64,000 nt of DNA from Priestia aryabhattai B8W22 (GCF_000956595.1 NZ_JYOO01000008.1:62001-126000); one strand, 5' to 3'; counted from the first letter of the stretch, positions 8,030 to 16,672 are shown. The notes: generated by a model from the sequence alone, not told the origin. Made by a program: numbers and translations.

Positions 8030-8288
8030 TTTCTTGCTCCTTTCGCACAGTTGACTTTCATCCATCGAGCATATGCGGTTCAACGAACCGTGTATAAATA
8101 TACATCCTTACAGCACCTTATGTAAACAGTTCTTTACTAATAAGAATGTAAGGCCGCACTTGCAAATTTTTAAAAGCCACGGTTCTGTTTTATCATATCA
8201 AATAATTGTTGTACACTGAGATTTTTTTGCTAAGTATTTTTCTATTTTTGCTATTTCAGCGAATAAATTAAAAAAATAAAATTTTATA

Positions 8289-8317
8289 TTGAAATATGCA
8301 TTTTAGGTTAGTATAAT
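8289..8317 (+). promoter_or_regulatory. SigmaA-type promoter of brnQ
   Basis: TTGAAA (8289-8294), exactly 17 bases, TATAAT (8312-8317). Transcription would start near 8324, about 90 bases before the GTG start. Confidence 0.82.
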
Positions 8318-8349
8318 ACGATACATGTTTATTTTTATTATTCGAATAT

Positions 8350-8364
8350 AAAATTCTGAAAATT
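8350..8364 (+). promoter_or_regulatory. CodY box in the brnQ leader
   Basis: AAAATTCTGAAAATT matches the CodY consensus AATTTTCWGAAAATT at 13 of 15 positions. It lies about 25-40 bases downstream of the predicted start of transcription, a position suited to repression when branched-chain amino acids and GTP are plentiful. CodY control of branched-chain amino acid transport is known in Bacillus; binding here is inferred. Confidence 0.72.
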
Positions 8365-8416
8365 TTAATTATTCAACACGATAATAAAAAGCATTTATAA
8401 TTTTGGAGGTTTTAAC

Positions 8417-9772
8417 GTGTCAAACAAAGTTCCTTTTTCATTTATAGTGGTTATTGGCTTTATGCTTTTTGCCCTATTCTTCGGCGCAGGTAATTTAATC
8501 TTCCCTGCAATGTTAGGTCAGTCTGCCGGAAGCAATATTTGGTCAGCAAACGCTGGATTTTTAGTAACGGGTGTAGGTCTGCCTCTTCTAGGCGTTCTCG
8601 CATTTGGTTTTTCCGGAAAAGAGGATCTGCAGTCTTTAGCTAGTCGCGTACACCCAGCTTTCGGTATTATCTTTACTACGATTTTATACTTGGCAATCGG
8701 ACCGCTTTTTGCGATGCCAAGAACAGGAAGCGTTTCGTTCGAAATTGGCGTTAAGCCTTTTTTATCAGAAAATCCAGGGCACCTTCCCCTTATCATTTTC
8801 ACGGTAATTTTCTTTACTATTACCTGCTTTTTTTCGCTAAACCCTGCGAAAATTGTCGATTTAGTAGGAAAAGTTTTAACACCTATTAAATTAACGTTTA
8901 TTGGAATATTGGTAGTTGTAGCCGTTGTGAACCCAATTGGAAAATTTGAAGCACCAAGCGAAGCTTATACAACACACTCATTTTTTAAAGGCTTCCAAGA
9001 AGGCTACTTGACAATGGATACACTAGCATCATTTGTTTTTGGAATTATTATTATTAATGCAATTAAAGAAAAAGGAGCAAAAACTAACCGACAAATTATC
9101 ACAATTTGTGCAAAAGCTACGGCTATCGCTGCCGTTATTTTAGCTCTTATTTATAGTGCATTGTCCTATATGGGTGCTTCAAGCGTATCAGAGCTTGGAC
9201 GTCTTGATAACGGAGGTACGGTTTTAGCTGAAGTATCAAATTACTACTTTGGCTCTTACGGTGGAATTCTTTTAGGTCTGATGATTACCGTTGCTTGTTT
9301 AACGACAAGTGTAGGTCTTGTAACATCTTGTTCATCTTTTTTCCATAAGCTGTTTCCAAGTGTTTCTTATAAGTTGATTGCTGTCATTTTATCAGCATTC
9401 AGTGCCGTTGTAGCAAACTTTGGTTTAACGGAATTAATCGCTATTTCGGTTCCGGTCTTAACAGCTATTTATCCGTTAGCTATTGTGTTAATTGCTTTAA
9501 CATTCTTACACCCTTTATTTAAAGGACGTTCTGAAGTTTACCAAGTAAGCCTTCTGTTCACGTTTATCGTTAGTTTATTTGATGGCTTAAATGCTGCTGG
9601 ATTCAAAATTGCGGCAATAAACGATCTGTTTACATCGATTCTACCTATGTATGGAGTGGGTCTCGGCTGGGTAGTTCCTGCTATTGTAGGAGGGTTAATC
9701 GGTCTTGGTATTACCTTCCTTCGTACAAATGATAATACGAACAGCAACACTTCAAGAAAATTGATTAAATAA
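8417..9772 (+). CDS. brnQ: Branched-chain amino acid:cation symporter BrnQ
   Basis: LIVCS-family membrane carrier importing leucine, isoleucine and valine with Na+ or H+. The 451-residue product starts MSNKVPFSFIVVIGFMLFALFFGAGNL; the FFGAGNLIFPAMLGQ segment near residue 20 is diagnostic. About twelve hydrophobic segments are visible, with further typical stretches TMDTLASFVFGIIIINAI and CLTTSVGLVTSCSSFF. Translation starts at a GTG (8417) seven bases after TTTGGAGG. A SigmaA promoter and a CodY box lie upstream and a terminator lies directly behind, so it is a monocistronic, probably nutrient-repressed gene. Confidence 0.95.
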   Translation: MSNKVPFSFIVVIGFMLFALFFGAGNLIFPAMLGQSAGSNIWSANAGFLVTGVGLPLLGVLAFGFSGKEDLQSLASRVHPAFGIIFTTILYLAIGPLFAMPRTGSVSFEIGVKPFLSENPGHLPLIIFTVIFFTITCFFSLNPAKIVDLVGKVLTPIKLTFIGILVVVAVVNPIGKFEAPSEAYTTHSFFKGFQEGYLTMDTLASFVFGIIIINAIKEKGAKTNRQIITICAKATAIAAVILALIYSALSYMGASSVSELGRLDNGGTVLAEVSNYYFGSYGGILLGLMITVACLTTSVGLVTSCSSFFHKLFPSVSYKLIAVILSAFSAVVANFGLTELIAISVPVLTAIYPLAIVLIALTFLHPLFKGRSEVYQVSLLFTFIVSLFDGLNAAGFKIAAINDLFTSILPMYGVGLGWVVPAIVGGLIGLGITFLRTNDNTNSNTSRKLIK

Positions 9773-9802
9773 AAAGAGGATGCGAGTGCATCCTCTTTTT
9801 AT
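9771..9802 (+). terminator. Bidirectional intrinsic terminator behind brnQ
   Basis: AAAAAGAGGATGC / GCATCCTCTTTTT with a four-base loop overlaps the brnQ stop codon. It can also end the converging minus-strand transcript from 10189. Confidence 0.88.
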
Positions 9803-9811
9803 TATGGCGTC

Positions 9812-10189
9812 TTATGAGTAAGGAGTTTTTTTCTCCATTAACTTCACTTCTTCTTTTAACACACGTTTTTCGTATAGATATTTATCCGTTCGTTGAAAAT
9901 GATATTTATCAGCTTTTTCTTTTTCAGATGTGGTTAGAAGTACTTGACCATCAGAAGCAGCTGACACACCAAACGTTTCATTTTGATAAGCAGCATACGG
10001 AGCTACAAAAAACACTTCTTCAACAGCATCACGAGGAACTTCTTTTGTGAAAGTCGTGTCATTGTATGGAATGAATCCATTTGCTACGTCTCCTTTATCA
10101 TAGCTAATCAGCTTTACACACCCGTTTTCCGTTTCATAACATTCGTAATCTCGTTCATTATATGCTGCATACAAACCTTTTCGAATCAC
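9812..10189 (-). CDS. Hypothetical 125-aa protein, partner of the upstream membrane protein
   Basis: The product has no signal peptide, membrane segment or familiar motif. It is acidic with many Tyr and Glu residues: the N-terminal half (KGLYAAYNERDYECYE, SYDKGDVANGF) reads as beta-rich and the C-terminal third as a charged helix (YLYEKRVLKEEVKLMEKK). It starts 14 bases after the stop of the 385-aa membrane protein and shares its transcript. A small acidic cytoplasmic protein directly behind a large anchored protein is the layout of toxin-immunity pairs, which is inference only. No function is claimed. Confidence 0.6.
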   Translation of the reverse strand: MIRKGLYAAYNERDYECYETENGCVKLISYDKGDVANGFIPYNDTTFTKEVPRDAVEEVFFVAPYAAYQNETFGVSAASDGQVLLTTSEKEKADKYHFQRTDKYLYEKRVLKEEVKLMEKKTPYS

Positions 10190-10203
10190 AAAAAACCAGT
10201 CCT

Positions 10204-11361
10204 TTACATTGGGTTAGCAACCGCTGGTACAAATCGTTTTTCTTCTGCCACATAGGTAGCTAAAAGTACTTCTTCCCCATTTACCACTTGGTATAGTTCC
10301 GCTCCGTTTGCTGGTGGATAATAGTTATCAAATTTGAACTCTGGAACGGTTTCCCCGTTTCGAGATCCTGTAAACCCATTAAGCGTACATGGAGGTCCGT
10401 CTGTTGTTTTTCCTCCGAACACAGTTCCGTAGGGAATATCAACGTGGCTTACCGCTTGCGATTTAAATTTGATTACACCGTACGTTGATCCTTCTTCAGG
10501 AAACGGCCTTTTGCCTGAACCATCGGTGTAATCTAAACGTAAGCTTTCCACAAAATCTTTGTACGAAGTAATATCATGAACATCTTCAGCTTTAGCTACA
10601 TACCCTCCTAGCGCTGTATAAGATCCATCTACATACTTTTCAATATCTTTAGCAGGGATCGTTTTTTGCAGCAGCGTATCTTTTGTAATGGGCGAAACAG
10701 AGTCACGAATAGTCTTCATCGCTTCTATTTCATGAGAAGTTAATGTTTTCACCTCTTTTAATTTTAATTCATTAAACTCTTTTTTTGTAAGATCGACGCG
10801 CTTCAGCACTTCATTAATTTTTTGATCAAAATCTTCTAAGCTTTCTAAATCTGAAGCCGTATAGTGAGCATCAACTGTTCTTACATCTTTATGTACTTTT
10901 TTAACTTCGTTTAATCCATACTGTTCTACTTCATCAGCCGTTTTAAACGTTTCAACGCTTGAAATAGTTTTACCGTTCGTATCAGCTACAACGTAACCAT
11001 CTTCAGCTTTGATCACATATCCGACTTCTCCATTACCTAACGCAATTAAGTCTGACTGTTGAAAAGCGGCTTTCTCTTTTTCTTTTTGAAATTCTTTATC
11101 TGTCATTCCCTTAGTAACGAGGGCTTTAAGTTCTGACGTGTCTTTACTGCTCTTTTGATTTGCTTCTACTTTCTCAGTTGTAACTGACGAAGTTTCTGTA
11201 TGAGATGAAGACTGACTAACCGTTCCAACTGCAAAAATAAGACCAAATACAATTCCTATCCCGTACAAAAATTTGCTTATTTTGTGAGCTCTAAATAAAA
11301 TTCCTAACACAATACAAACAATACCTGCAATTAAGCTATCTACTAATAATAGATGTCCCAA
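10204..11361 (-). CDS. Membrane-anchored protein of 385 aa, unknown C-terminal domain
   Basis: Two hydrophobic helices (about residues 6-22 and 31-47) form an N-terminal anchor. They are followed by a Ser/Thr/Lys/Glu-rich linker (50-80), a charged mid-region, and a C-terminal domain (about 215-385) rich in Gly, Pro and aromatic residues with segments GVIKFKSQ, CTLNGFTGSRNGE and YYPPANGAELYQV. The C-terminal domain looks globular and enzyme- or toxin-like, but I do not recognise a catalytic signature. The start is a TTG behind GAGGAGGGG. The following 125-aa gene is 14 bases away and probably co-transcribed. It could be a surface protein, a substrate-binding protein or a contact toxin. Confidence 0.62.
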   Translation of the reverse strand: MGHLLLVDSLIAGIVCIVLGILFRAHKISKFLYGIGIVFGLIFAVGTVSQSSSHTETSSVTTEKVEANQKSSKDTSELKALVTKGMTDKEFQKEKEKAAFQQSDLIALGNGEVGYVIKAEDGYVVADTNGKTISSVETFKTADEVEQYGLNEVKKVHKDVRTVDAHYTASDLESLEDFDQKINEVLKRVDLTKKEFNELKLKEVKTLTSHEIEAMKTIRDSVSPITKDTLLQKTIPAKDIEKYVDGSYTALGGYVAKAEDVHDITSYKDFVESLRLDYTDGSGKRPFPEEGSTYGVIKFKSQAVSHVDIPYGTVFGGKTTDGPPCTLNGFTGSRNGETVPEFKFDNYYPPANGAELYQVVNGEEVLLATYVAEEKRFVPAVANPM

Positions 11362-11504
11362 CCAAACCCCTCCTCTTTAATTCTTGGTTATGTTAAAAAA
11401 ATCCATAAAAGAAGTCAATACAATTAATGTAAATAAAGTTTCAAATAGGAACATATTCATAATTATTACTAATTAATCCCTTTTAGTAGGTCTCAAAAAT
11501 AAAA

Positions 11505-11535
11505 CACACCATCTAAAATAGATGGTGTGTGAAGT
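11505..11535 (-). terminator. Intrinsic terminator of the IDEAL-domain gene
   Basis: CACACCATCT / AGATGGTGTG stem followed on the minus strand by TTTTATTTTT, 10-15 bases behind the stop codon at 11547. Confidence 0.8.
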
Positions 11536-11546
11536 ATAGTAAGTAA

Positions 11547-11744
11547 TTAAGAAATTTGTTTAAGTTCTGATGAGAGTTTTAAAAACTCTTCTTTATTTTT
11601 CATCAATAGCGTGCGGTCGATTTCTTCTTTTAGCTGTGCTTTACGAAATTCTGCAATCGCCTTGTCTAAAACCATCTCAGCGAATAATGCATCAAGCACC
11701 TTTCCGTTGGATTTTTGCGGTGAATTAAGTAAATTCTTTTTCAT
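11547..11744 (-). CDS. IDEAL-domain small protein, 65 aa
   Basis: The C-terminal part, KEEIDRTLLMKNKEEFLKLS, matches the IDEAL domain, a short helical motif found in Bacillus regulatory or adaptor proteins such as YpiB. The N-terminal half is basic and then helical (MVLDKAIAEFRKAQLK). AAGGAG lies ten bases before the ATG. Monocistronic, with its own terminator. Function unknown; IDEAL proteins are thought to act as protein-interaction modules. A second IDEAL gene is at 36585-36911. Confidence 0.8.
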   Translation of the reverse strand: MKKNLLNSPQKSNGKVLDALFAEMVLDKAIAEFRKAQLKEEIDRTLLMKNKEEFLKLSSELKQIS

Positions 11745-11837
11745 AAGAAATCAACTCCTTGGCTTTTTTATAATATAACACAAATATTCTGACTTTTCAA
11801 TCATTTAAACCAAGTATTTTAAAACTATTTTTTCCCA

Positions 11838-11878
11838 CATAAAAAGGCCGCCCTTTTGTTATAAAGCGCGGCCTTCTT
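11838..11878 (-). terminator. Intrinsic terminator of the ammonium transporter operon
   Basis: AAGGCCGC (11844-11851) pairs with GCGGCCTT (11868-11875), and a T-run follows on the minus strand. It abuts the stop codon at 11879. Confidence 0.82.
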
Positions 11879-13162
11879 TTAAGAATCTGCGTTTTTTTCT
11901 TTCACTTCCGCATAGTAGTTTTCATATTCAATAAACTCAGGAGCTTGATGAGCTGCCATGATGCCATGATAGCTAATATCTAAGCCCACTTCCTCTTCTT
12001 CTTCCGTAGACCGAAGCGGCACCACCAAGGAAATAACCTTTAACCCTATCCATGTTGTAACAAATCCCCAAGCGCATAGAGCAATTAATCCGAGAAGTTG
12101 AACACCTAATAACGTCAAGCTCCCTCCTGTAAACACTCCGCCGTCTGTAGAAAATAAACCCACAGCCAACGTTCCCCATATTCCGGAAGCTGCATGAACA
12201 GGAAAAGCTCCTACAGGATCGTCGATTTGACGCGCTTCAAGCCAGTTTGTAGCTGCCATCATTAATAATCCGGATACAGCTCCAATAAAAATAGCAGATG
12301 GTGTATTCACAAAAGCACACCCTGCCGTGATACCAACCAGTCCGGCAAGCGAGCCATTTATCACAGAAGGCGCATCTGAACGATTGTAGCGAAATAAGGT
12401 ATAAAATAAAGTAGCTGCTCCGCCTGCTGCTGCTGATAACATTGTGACAATAGCAATGTGACCAATTCTAACGTCAGTGGCACTTAGCGTACTTCCTGCA
12501 TTAAACCCGAACCATCCAAACCATAATAAAAAGGCACCAACTGATGCAAGCGGCAAATTGCTTGGAAGAGAAACGGAACTAATTCCATTCTTCGTAAATT
12601 TCCCTTTTCTTGGTCCAATCATTATTGCAGCTGCTAAAGCTGAAAAACCGCCTAAAGCATGAATAACTGCGGAACCAGCAAAATCAAGCATCCCTAACTT
12701 ACTAATCCATCCGCCTCCCCAAATCCAGTGGCCCGCTACAGGATAAATAAATGTAGTCATTAAAATCGCATATAAAAGGTATGCACGGAAATTAATTCGT
12801 TCTGCTACTGCTCCAGAAACGATAGAAATGACCGCAATCACAAATGCACACTGAAACAACCAAAACGTTTCAAGCCCAATTGGAATGTCAAGGTGCGATA
12901 AATTACCTGATAGCGCAAAACCGCTTTTACCGACGATTCCACCTAAATCATCTCCGTACATTAATCCAAAACCAATTAAATAGAAACAAAGCGTTCCTAT
13001 TGTAATATCAGCAAATACTTTCATAATAATATTCACGCTATTTTTATAGCGGACAAAACCTGCCTCTAGCAAGGCAAATCCGCCTTCCATTAACAAAATC
13101 ATCGCCGCTGTTAACACGACCCACGTTGTATTTATACCTAAACTTAGTTCATTAACACTCAT
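11879..13162 (-). CDS. amt: Ammonium transporter, AmtB/NrgA family
   Basis: Trimeric membrane channel for ammonium. The 427-residue protein has about eleven hydrophobic segments. Typical stretches are MLMEGGFALLEAGFV at the first helix, GHWIWGGGWI, the first pore His in VIHALGGFSALAAA, FNAGSTLSA, and the second pore His in GAFPVHAASGIWGTLAVG. The C-terminal tail ends in a charged stretch (YYAEVKEKNADS). Its ATG overlaps the stop of the preceding coiled-coil gene by four bases, which implies translational coupling. No GlnK/NrgB (PII) gene lies beside it, although amtB is usually paired with one; the coupled neighbour may take that role, which is inference. Confidence 0.93.
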   Translation of the reverse strand: MSVNELSLGINTTWVVLTAAMILLMEGGFALLEAGFVRYKNSVNIIMKVFADITIGTLCFYLIGFGLMYGDDLGGIVGKSGFALSGNLSHLDIPIGLETFWLFQCAFVIAVISIVSGAVAERINFRAYLLYAILMTTFIYPVAGHWIWGGGWISKLGMLDFAGSAVIHALGGFSALAAAIMIGPRKGKFTKNGISSVSLPSNLPLASVGAFLLWFGWFGFNAGSTLSATDVRIGHIAIVTMLSAAAGGAATLFYTLFRYNRSDAPSVINGSLAGLVGITAGCAFVNTPSAIFIGAVSGLLMMAATNWLEARQIDDPVGAFPVHAASGIWGTLAVGLFSTDGGVFTGGSLTLLGVQLLGLIALCAWGFVTTWIGLKVISLVVPLRSTEEEEEVGLDISYHGIMAAHQAPEFIEYENYYAEVKEKNADS

Positions 13163-13575
13163 ATCCCCACGCCTCCACTGCTTTTTAATCGTTTTATTTC
13201 TTGTACAATAGCAGGCGAAAGCGTAATTTCACTTGTTTCTTCATTTTCCGCTTTTATTAATTCAAGAACTTCATGAAGTTCTCGCATTTGTGCTTTAAGG
13301 TGATCAATTTTTTTAAAGCGTTCCTTTACGTATACCATATACTCGACCGCTTGATGCTGACTTAAAGGACGCCCGGTAAAAAATTTACGAAACGGTGATA
13401 GTGATTGATACCAAGCTTCTTCAGCACGTTTCTTCTCTTCGTATTTACTAATTTTCGTTTTTATATCTTCTATTTCTTGTGCTTTAGCTTCTTTTAACTT
13501 CATTATAAATTCAATTAATTTTAATTGAGGCAATGTAATGACCACATTATGATAAAGTTCATCCACTATAACCAT
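13159..13575 (-). CDS. Coiled-coil protein coupled to the ammonium transporter, unknown function
   Basis: 138 residues, cytoplasmic, with two long charged helices (KLKEAKAQEIEDIKTKISKY and KIDHLKAQMRELHEVLELIK) separated by a short basic segment with FRKFFTGRPLSQHQAVEYM. The pattern predicts a helical hairpin or coiled coil. The stop overlaps the transporter start (ATGA type), so the two proteins are probably made in equal ratio. I do not recognise the family and it is not PII-like. An interaction with the transporter is an inference from coupling. The start has a modest RBS (AGGAGATTTAAC). Confidence 0.7.
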   Translation of the reverse strand: MVIVDELYHNVVITLPQLKLIEFIMKLKEAKAQEIEDIKTKISKYEEKKRAEEAWYQSLSPFRKFFTGRPLSQHQAVEYMVYVKERFKKIDHLKAQMRELHEVLELIKAENEETSEITLSPAIVQEIKRLKSSGGVGI

Positions 13576-14004
13576 GTTAAATCTCCTTACATAAGATGTT
13601 ATATTTTGATTATATGTAGAACACTATAGTAAGTCAATGTAATTTTTTGAAAACTCTTTAAATAGTAAATGCGCCCTATCTTTTTAATACTTATAGAATA
13701 TTAAGTTCGTATGTGTTGAAATATGACGTTATTTGTTTTATCGTAGGAAGAGGAATCATGTTAGCTCCCTATTTTAATTTTATTTACCTAGGCAATTATT
13801 CGCTTTATTTTTTACGAACTTTTATTAAACAAAAGGTTACGAGGTTCTTCACTTATTTTTTCAACGAAATGAGTTGATTTTATCTCGTATTAAAATTAAA
13901 ATAGAATTATGTGCAAGATTTCACAACTTCACAATGTAGTTTGAAAGTCTAGCAGATAACTAGGAACTACATATGCAACAGTATCCAGCAAAGGAGGACT
14001 TTTC
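13576..14004. other. Divergent intergenic region, amt operon and ndh operon
   Basis: About 430 AT-rich bases between the ammonium transporter unit and the DUF1641-ndh unit. A half-matching TnrA-like sequence lies at 13599-13615 (too weak to call) and a Rex-like site at 13908-13927. No gene seen. Confidence 0.5.
13908..13927 (-). promoter_or_regulatory. Rex-like redox operator upstream of the DUF1641-ndh operon
   Basis: On the minus strand the 20-mer GTTGTGAAATCTTGCACATA agrees at 18 of 20 positions with the Bacillus Rex consensus WWTGTGAANTNNTNNNCAAW. Rex senses NADH/NAD+ and is known to repress the homologous yjlC-ndh operon of B. subtilis. A further half site TTCACAA follows directly. Binding is inferred. 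Confidence 0.62.
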
Positions 14005-14457
14005 ATGTCTCAATCAACTATTCAAAAATCAGCTGCAGAGGAAAATGCTGCTGTACAAACAGAAGCGGCAGTTAACAAAGGTCAAGCGGATGTGTTAGAT
14101 CAATTGTTAAAGCCTGAAGTACAAGAAGCTCTTACTGTTCTTGTAGATAATTTACCAAAATTATCTGAAATGGTAACGGTGCTTACAAAAACTTACGACG
14201 TTGCACAATCATTATTAACTGACGACGTATTAAAAGAAGATCTACTTGGTGGAGTAAAAGAATTTATCGAGCCAGTAGAAGGAACAGTAAAAGGTCTTGC
14301 AGCTACTGCAATCGAAGCAAACGATCGTGCAGAAGCAAATGCTTCTAATTCAATCGGTTTATTCGGTTTATTACGCATGCTTAAAGATCCACAAGCTCAA
14401 AAACTATTCCGCTTTGCACAAGCGTATTTAGACATTACAAACGAAAAACAAAAATAA
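14005..14457 (+). CDS. yjlC: DUF1641 protein, YjlC-like, cotranscribed with NDH-2
   Basis: 150 residues, mostly helical and acidic, with an N-terminal Gln/Ala/Glu-rich stretch and then LDQLLKPEVQEALTVLVDNLPKL, typical of DUF1641. No membrane segment. The RBS AAAGGAGG lies eight bases upstream. It precedes ndh by 33 bases in the same order as yjlC-ndh (yjlD) of B. subtilis. Function is not established; the constant linkage to NADH dehydrogenase suggests a role in its activity or membrane attachment. The codon choice (few rare codons, many GCA/GAA) looks like that of a well-expressed gene. Confidence 0.88.
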   Translation: MSQSTIQKSAAEENAAVQTEAAVNKGQADVLDQLLKPEVQEALTVLVDNLPKLSEMVTVLTKTYDVAQSLLTDDVLKEDLLGGVKEFIEPVEGTVKGLAATAIEANDRAEANASNSIGLFGLLRMLKDPQAQKLFRFAQAYLDITNEKQK

Positions 14458-14490
14458 TTTTCATTAAAAAGTGTGGACGGAGGATCGACT

Positions 14491-15669
14491 ATGTCAAAAC
14501 ATATTTTAATTTTAGGCGGCGGTTACGGTGGTTTATTAACTGCAATGACAGCTCGCCAACACCTAAGTGCGGATGAAGCAAAAATTACAGTAGTGAACCG
14601 TTTTGCTACTCACCAAATCATTACAGAATTACACCGTCTAGCTGTAGGCGGCGTTTCTGAACAAGCGGTAGCTTTACCACTTGATAAATTACTTAAAAAC
14701 TACAACGTTGATTTAAAAATTGCAACGGTAAAAGAAATTTCACCAGATCAACGTGAAGTATCTCTTGAAGATGGTACAAAATTAAGCTACGACTACCTTG
14801 TTACAGCTTTAGGTAGCGAAACTGCTTACTTCGGTATCCCTGGTTTAGAAGAGCACAGCTTCGTTCTTAAGTCAGTAAATGATGCAAACCGTTTACGTGC
14901 CCACGTAGAAGCTTGTATCGCTGAATACAGCAAAACAAAAAATAAAGCTGATGGTACAATCGTAGTTGGCGGAGGCGGATTAACAGGTATCGAACTTGTT
15001 GGTGAATACGCTGATTTAATGCCAAGCCTATGCCTAAAACACGGTGTTGATCCAAAAGAAATTTCTCTATACTGTGTAGAAGCAGCTCCTACAGTTCTTC
15101 CAGGCTTCCCTGCTGAATTAGTAGAGCGCGCTCAATCAAGCTTAACAAAACGTGGCGTTACATTCGTTACTGGTACACCTGTAACAAAAATGGATGCTAC
15201 AACTGTTGAACTTAAAGACGGCAGCAAAATTGAAACAAAAACAATGGTATGGACTGGCGGAGTTCAAGGTAACTCTGTAGTTGCTAACTCAGGTATCGAA
15301 GTAAACCGCGGTCGTGCACTTGTAAATGAATTCTTACAATCTACATCTCATAAAGATGTATTCCTTGCTGGTGACTCAGCGGTTGTAATGGGCCCAGAAG
15401 GTCGCCCTTACCCACCTACTGCTCAATTAGCTTGGCAAATGGGTGAAGTTGTAGGCGTGAACTTAGCAGTAGCTATTCGCGGCGGAGCAATGGAATCATT
15501 CGTTCCTGTCTTCTCTGGTACACTAGGAAGTCTTGGACGCAAAGATGCAATTGGTACAATCGGCGGAAACAAAACGCAATTAAAAGGTTTACCAGCATCA
15601 CTTATGAAAGAAGCAAGTAACGTTCGTTACTTATCTCATATCAAAGGATTATTCGCATTAGCTTATTAA
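14491..15669 (+). CDS. ndh: Type II NADH:menaquinone oxidoreductase
   Basis: Membrane-associated single-subunit NADH dehydrogenase that feeds electrons to menaquinone without proton pumping. The 392-residue product has the FAD-binding LILGGGYGGLL motif at residue 5, the NADH-binding VVGGGGLTGIELVGE near residue 158, and the conserved AGDSAVV plus PPTAQLAWQ segments near residues 295 and 310. The upstream frame is open from 14473, but GGAGG lies seven bases before the ATG at 14491. A Rex-like operator upstream fits control by the NADH pool, and a strong terminator follows. Confidence 0.95.
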   Translation: MSKHILILGGGYGGLLTAMTARQHLSADEAKITVVNRFATHQIITELHRLAVGGVSEQAVALPLDKLLKNYNVDLKIATVKEISPDQREVSLEDGTKLSYDYLVTALGSETAYFGIPGLEEHSFVLKSVNDANRLRAHVEACIAEYSKTKNKADGTIVVGGGGLTGIELVGEYADLMPSLCLKHGVDPKEISLYCVEAAPTVLPGFPAELVERAQSSLTKRGVTFVTGTPVTKMDATTVELKDGSKIETKTMVWTGGVQGNSVVANSGIEVNRGRALVNEFLQSTSHKDVFLAGDSAVVMGPEGRPYPPTAQLAWQMGEVVGVNLAVAIRGGAMESFVPVFSGTLGSLGRKDAIGTIGGNKTQLKGLPASLMKEASNVRYLSHIKGLFALAY

Positions 15670-15677
15670 TCCGTCTT

Positions 15678-15712
15678 AAAACGAAAGAGGAATTCTCCTC
15701 TTTCGTTTTTTT
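15678..15712 (+). terminator. Bidirectional intrinsic terminator between ndh and the AEC permease
   Basis: AAAACGAAAGAGGA / TCCTCTTTCGTTTTTTT. It serves both converging transcripts. Confidence 0.88.
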
Positions 15713-15715
15713 ATT

Positions 15716-16672
15716 TTACATAAGCCAAGAAATAAGAAGCGGCAGCGTAACCAACGATAAAATAGCACTAATGACAAAAGCGGATGCCGTTTCGTTTTCC
15801 AAGCTTTCAAACCTCAAAGCAATCATCGCAGCTACAGCAGACCCAGGAAAAGCTACCAGTAAAATAGCTTTTGTCACTTCATCTGAAGACAGCCCTATCC
15901 ATACTGCAATTCCGAGCATAACGATTGGTTGAACCGCTACTTTTAAGACAGCGATCCCAAGCGCGCCTTTACTGAAATTAATTTTTCCAATTCCAATCGT
16001 TACTCCTACCGCAAACAAAGCTGCTCCTGATGTAATACTTCCGATTTGATTAAGCATATCCTGTAACAGTTTAGGTGACTGAAAGCCGCAAAGCGTTAAA
16101 ATCACTCCAATTAACGGGACACATGCCAAAGGCTCAGATAAACCATGCAAAATAGAATGAACCGTTACTTTGAATAAACTTGTTTTCTCTTCCCCTTCCC
16201 TTCGTCCCCTTTGGCCAACAGTTCCCAAAATCGTTGCCAGCGGATCTAAAATCGCGTTCACCACTATTCCTGTTATGGCAATTGGGATCGCTACTGCGCC
16301 TGTACCGAACAATCCTCCGAGTACTGGAATACCCATAAAAGCGAACGTTGGTTGAGCTGAGTTTAGGGCAAACATAGAAGAGGCAGTTAACGTATACTTC
16401 CCTGCGTACTTTACAATGAGCAATATAATGAGATAAAACCCGACAATTCCTAAAATCAGCGCAACTAAAAACGGCCATTCGTCTATGAGTGTTTTTCTTG
16501 GCGTTGTCGTCACACCTACAAATAAGTGTGCAGGAAGCGCAAACTTCGTTACTAATGTGTTAAGCCCCTTAGACGTTTGCTTGTCAAATTTTTTAAAATG
16601 CCCTGCTAAATAACCAAGTAAAATGACAAAAAAGATAGGCGCGAGAATGAGAAAAATTTGACCTATGCTCAT
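15716..16672 (-). CDS. AEC-family transporter (malate permease/YwkB-like)
   Basis: 318-residue membrane protein of the auxin efflux carrier family, which includes malate permeases. Ten hydrophobic segments are visible in two repeats; typical stretches are [16 protein letters not shown] at the first helix, [12 protein letters not shown] and [17 protein letters not shown]. It lies 12 bases behind the malic enzyme gene, the same pair as ywkA-ywkB in B. subtilis, so malate or a related acid is the likely cargo. Direction of transport is unknown. A close paralog is at 27407-28363. RBS GAGGTG upstream of the ATG. Confidence 0.88.
   Translation of the reverse strand: MSIGQIFLILAPIFFVILLGYLAGHFKKFDKQTSKGLNTLVTKFALPAHLFVGVTTTPRKTLIDEWPFLVALILGIVGFYLIILLIVKYAGKYTLTASSMFALNSAQPTFAFMGIPVLGGLFGTGAVAIPIAITGIVVNAILDPLATILGTVGQRGRREGEEKTSLFKVTVHSILHGLSEPLACVPLIGVILTLCGFQSPKLLQDMLNQIGSITSGAALFAVGVTIGIGKINFSKGALGIAVLKVAVQPIVMLGIAVWIGLSSDEVTKAILLVAFPGSAVAAMIALRFESLENETASAFVISAILSLVTLPLLISWLM

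Larger units (their letters stand above)
8030..8416. other. Divergent intergenic region between symporter and brnQ
   Basis: AT-rich divergent control region. It holds the symporter leader with a 6-bp inverted repeat at 8076-8090, a possible minus-strand promoter (TTTACA, 18 bases, TATATT) near 8100-8130, and the brnQ promoter and CodY box listed separately. No gene seen. Confidence 0.6.

Noticed and set aside
8070-8130. cre-like sequence ATGTAAACAGTTCTT in the symporter leader
   Set aside because: Two mismatches, including the central CG, against the CcpA consensus; too weak.
13599-13615. TnrA-like box upstream of the amt operon
   Set aside because: Only the first half (TGTTATATTTT) fits TGTNANAWWWTMTNACA; the second half mismatches at five positions.
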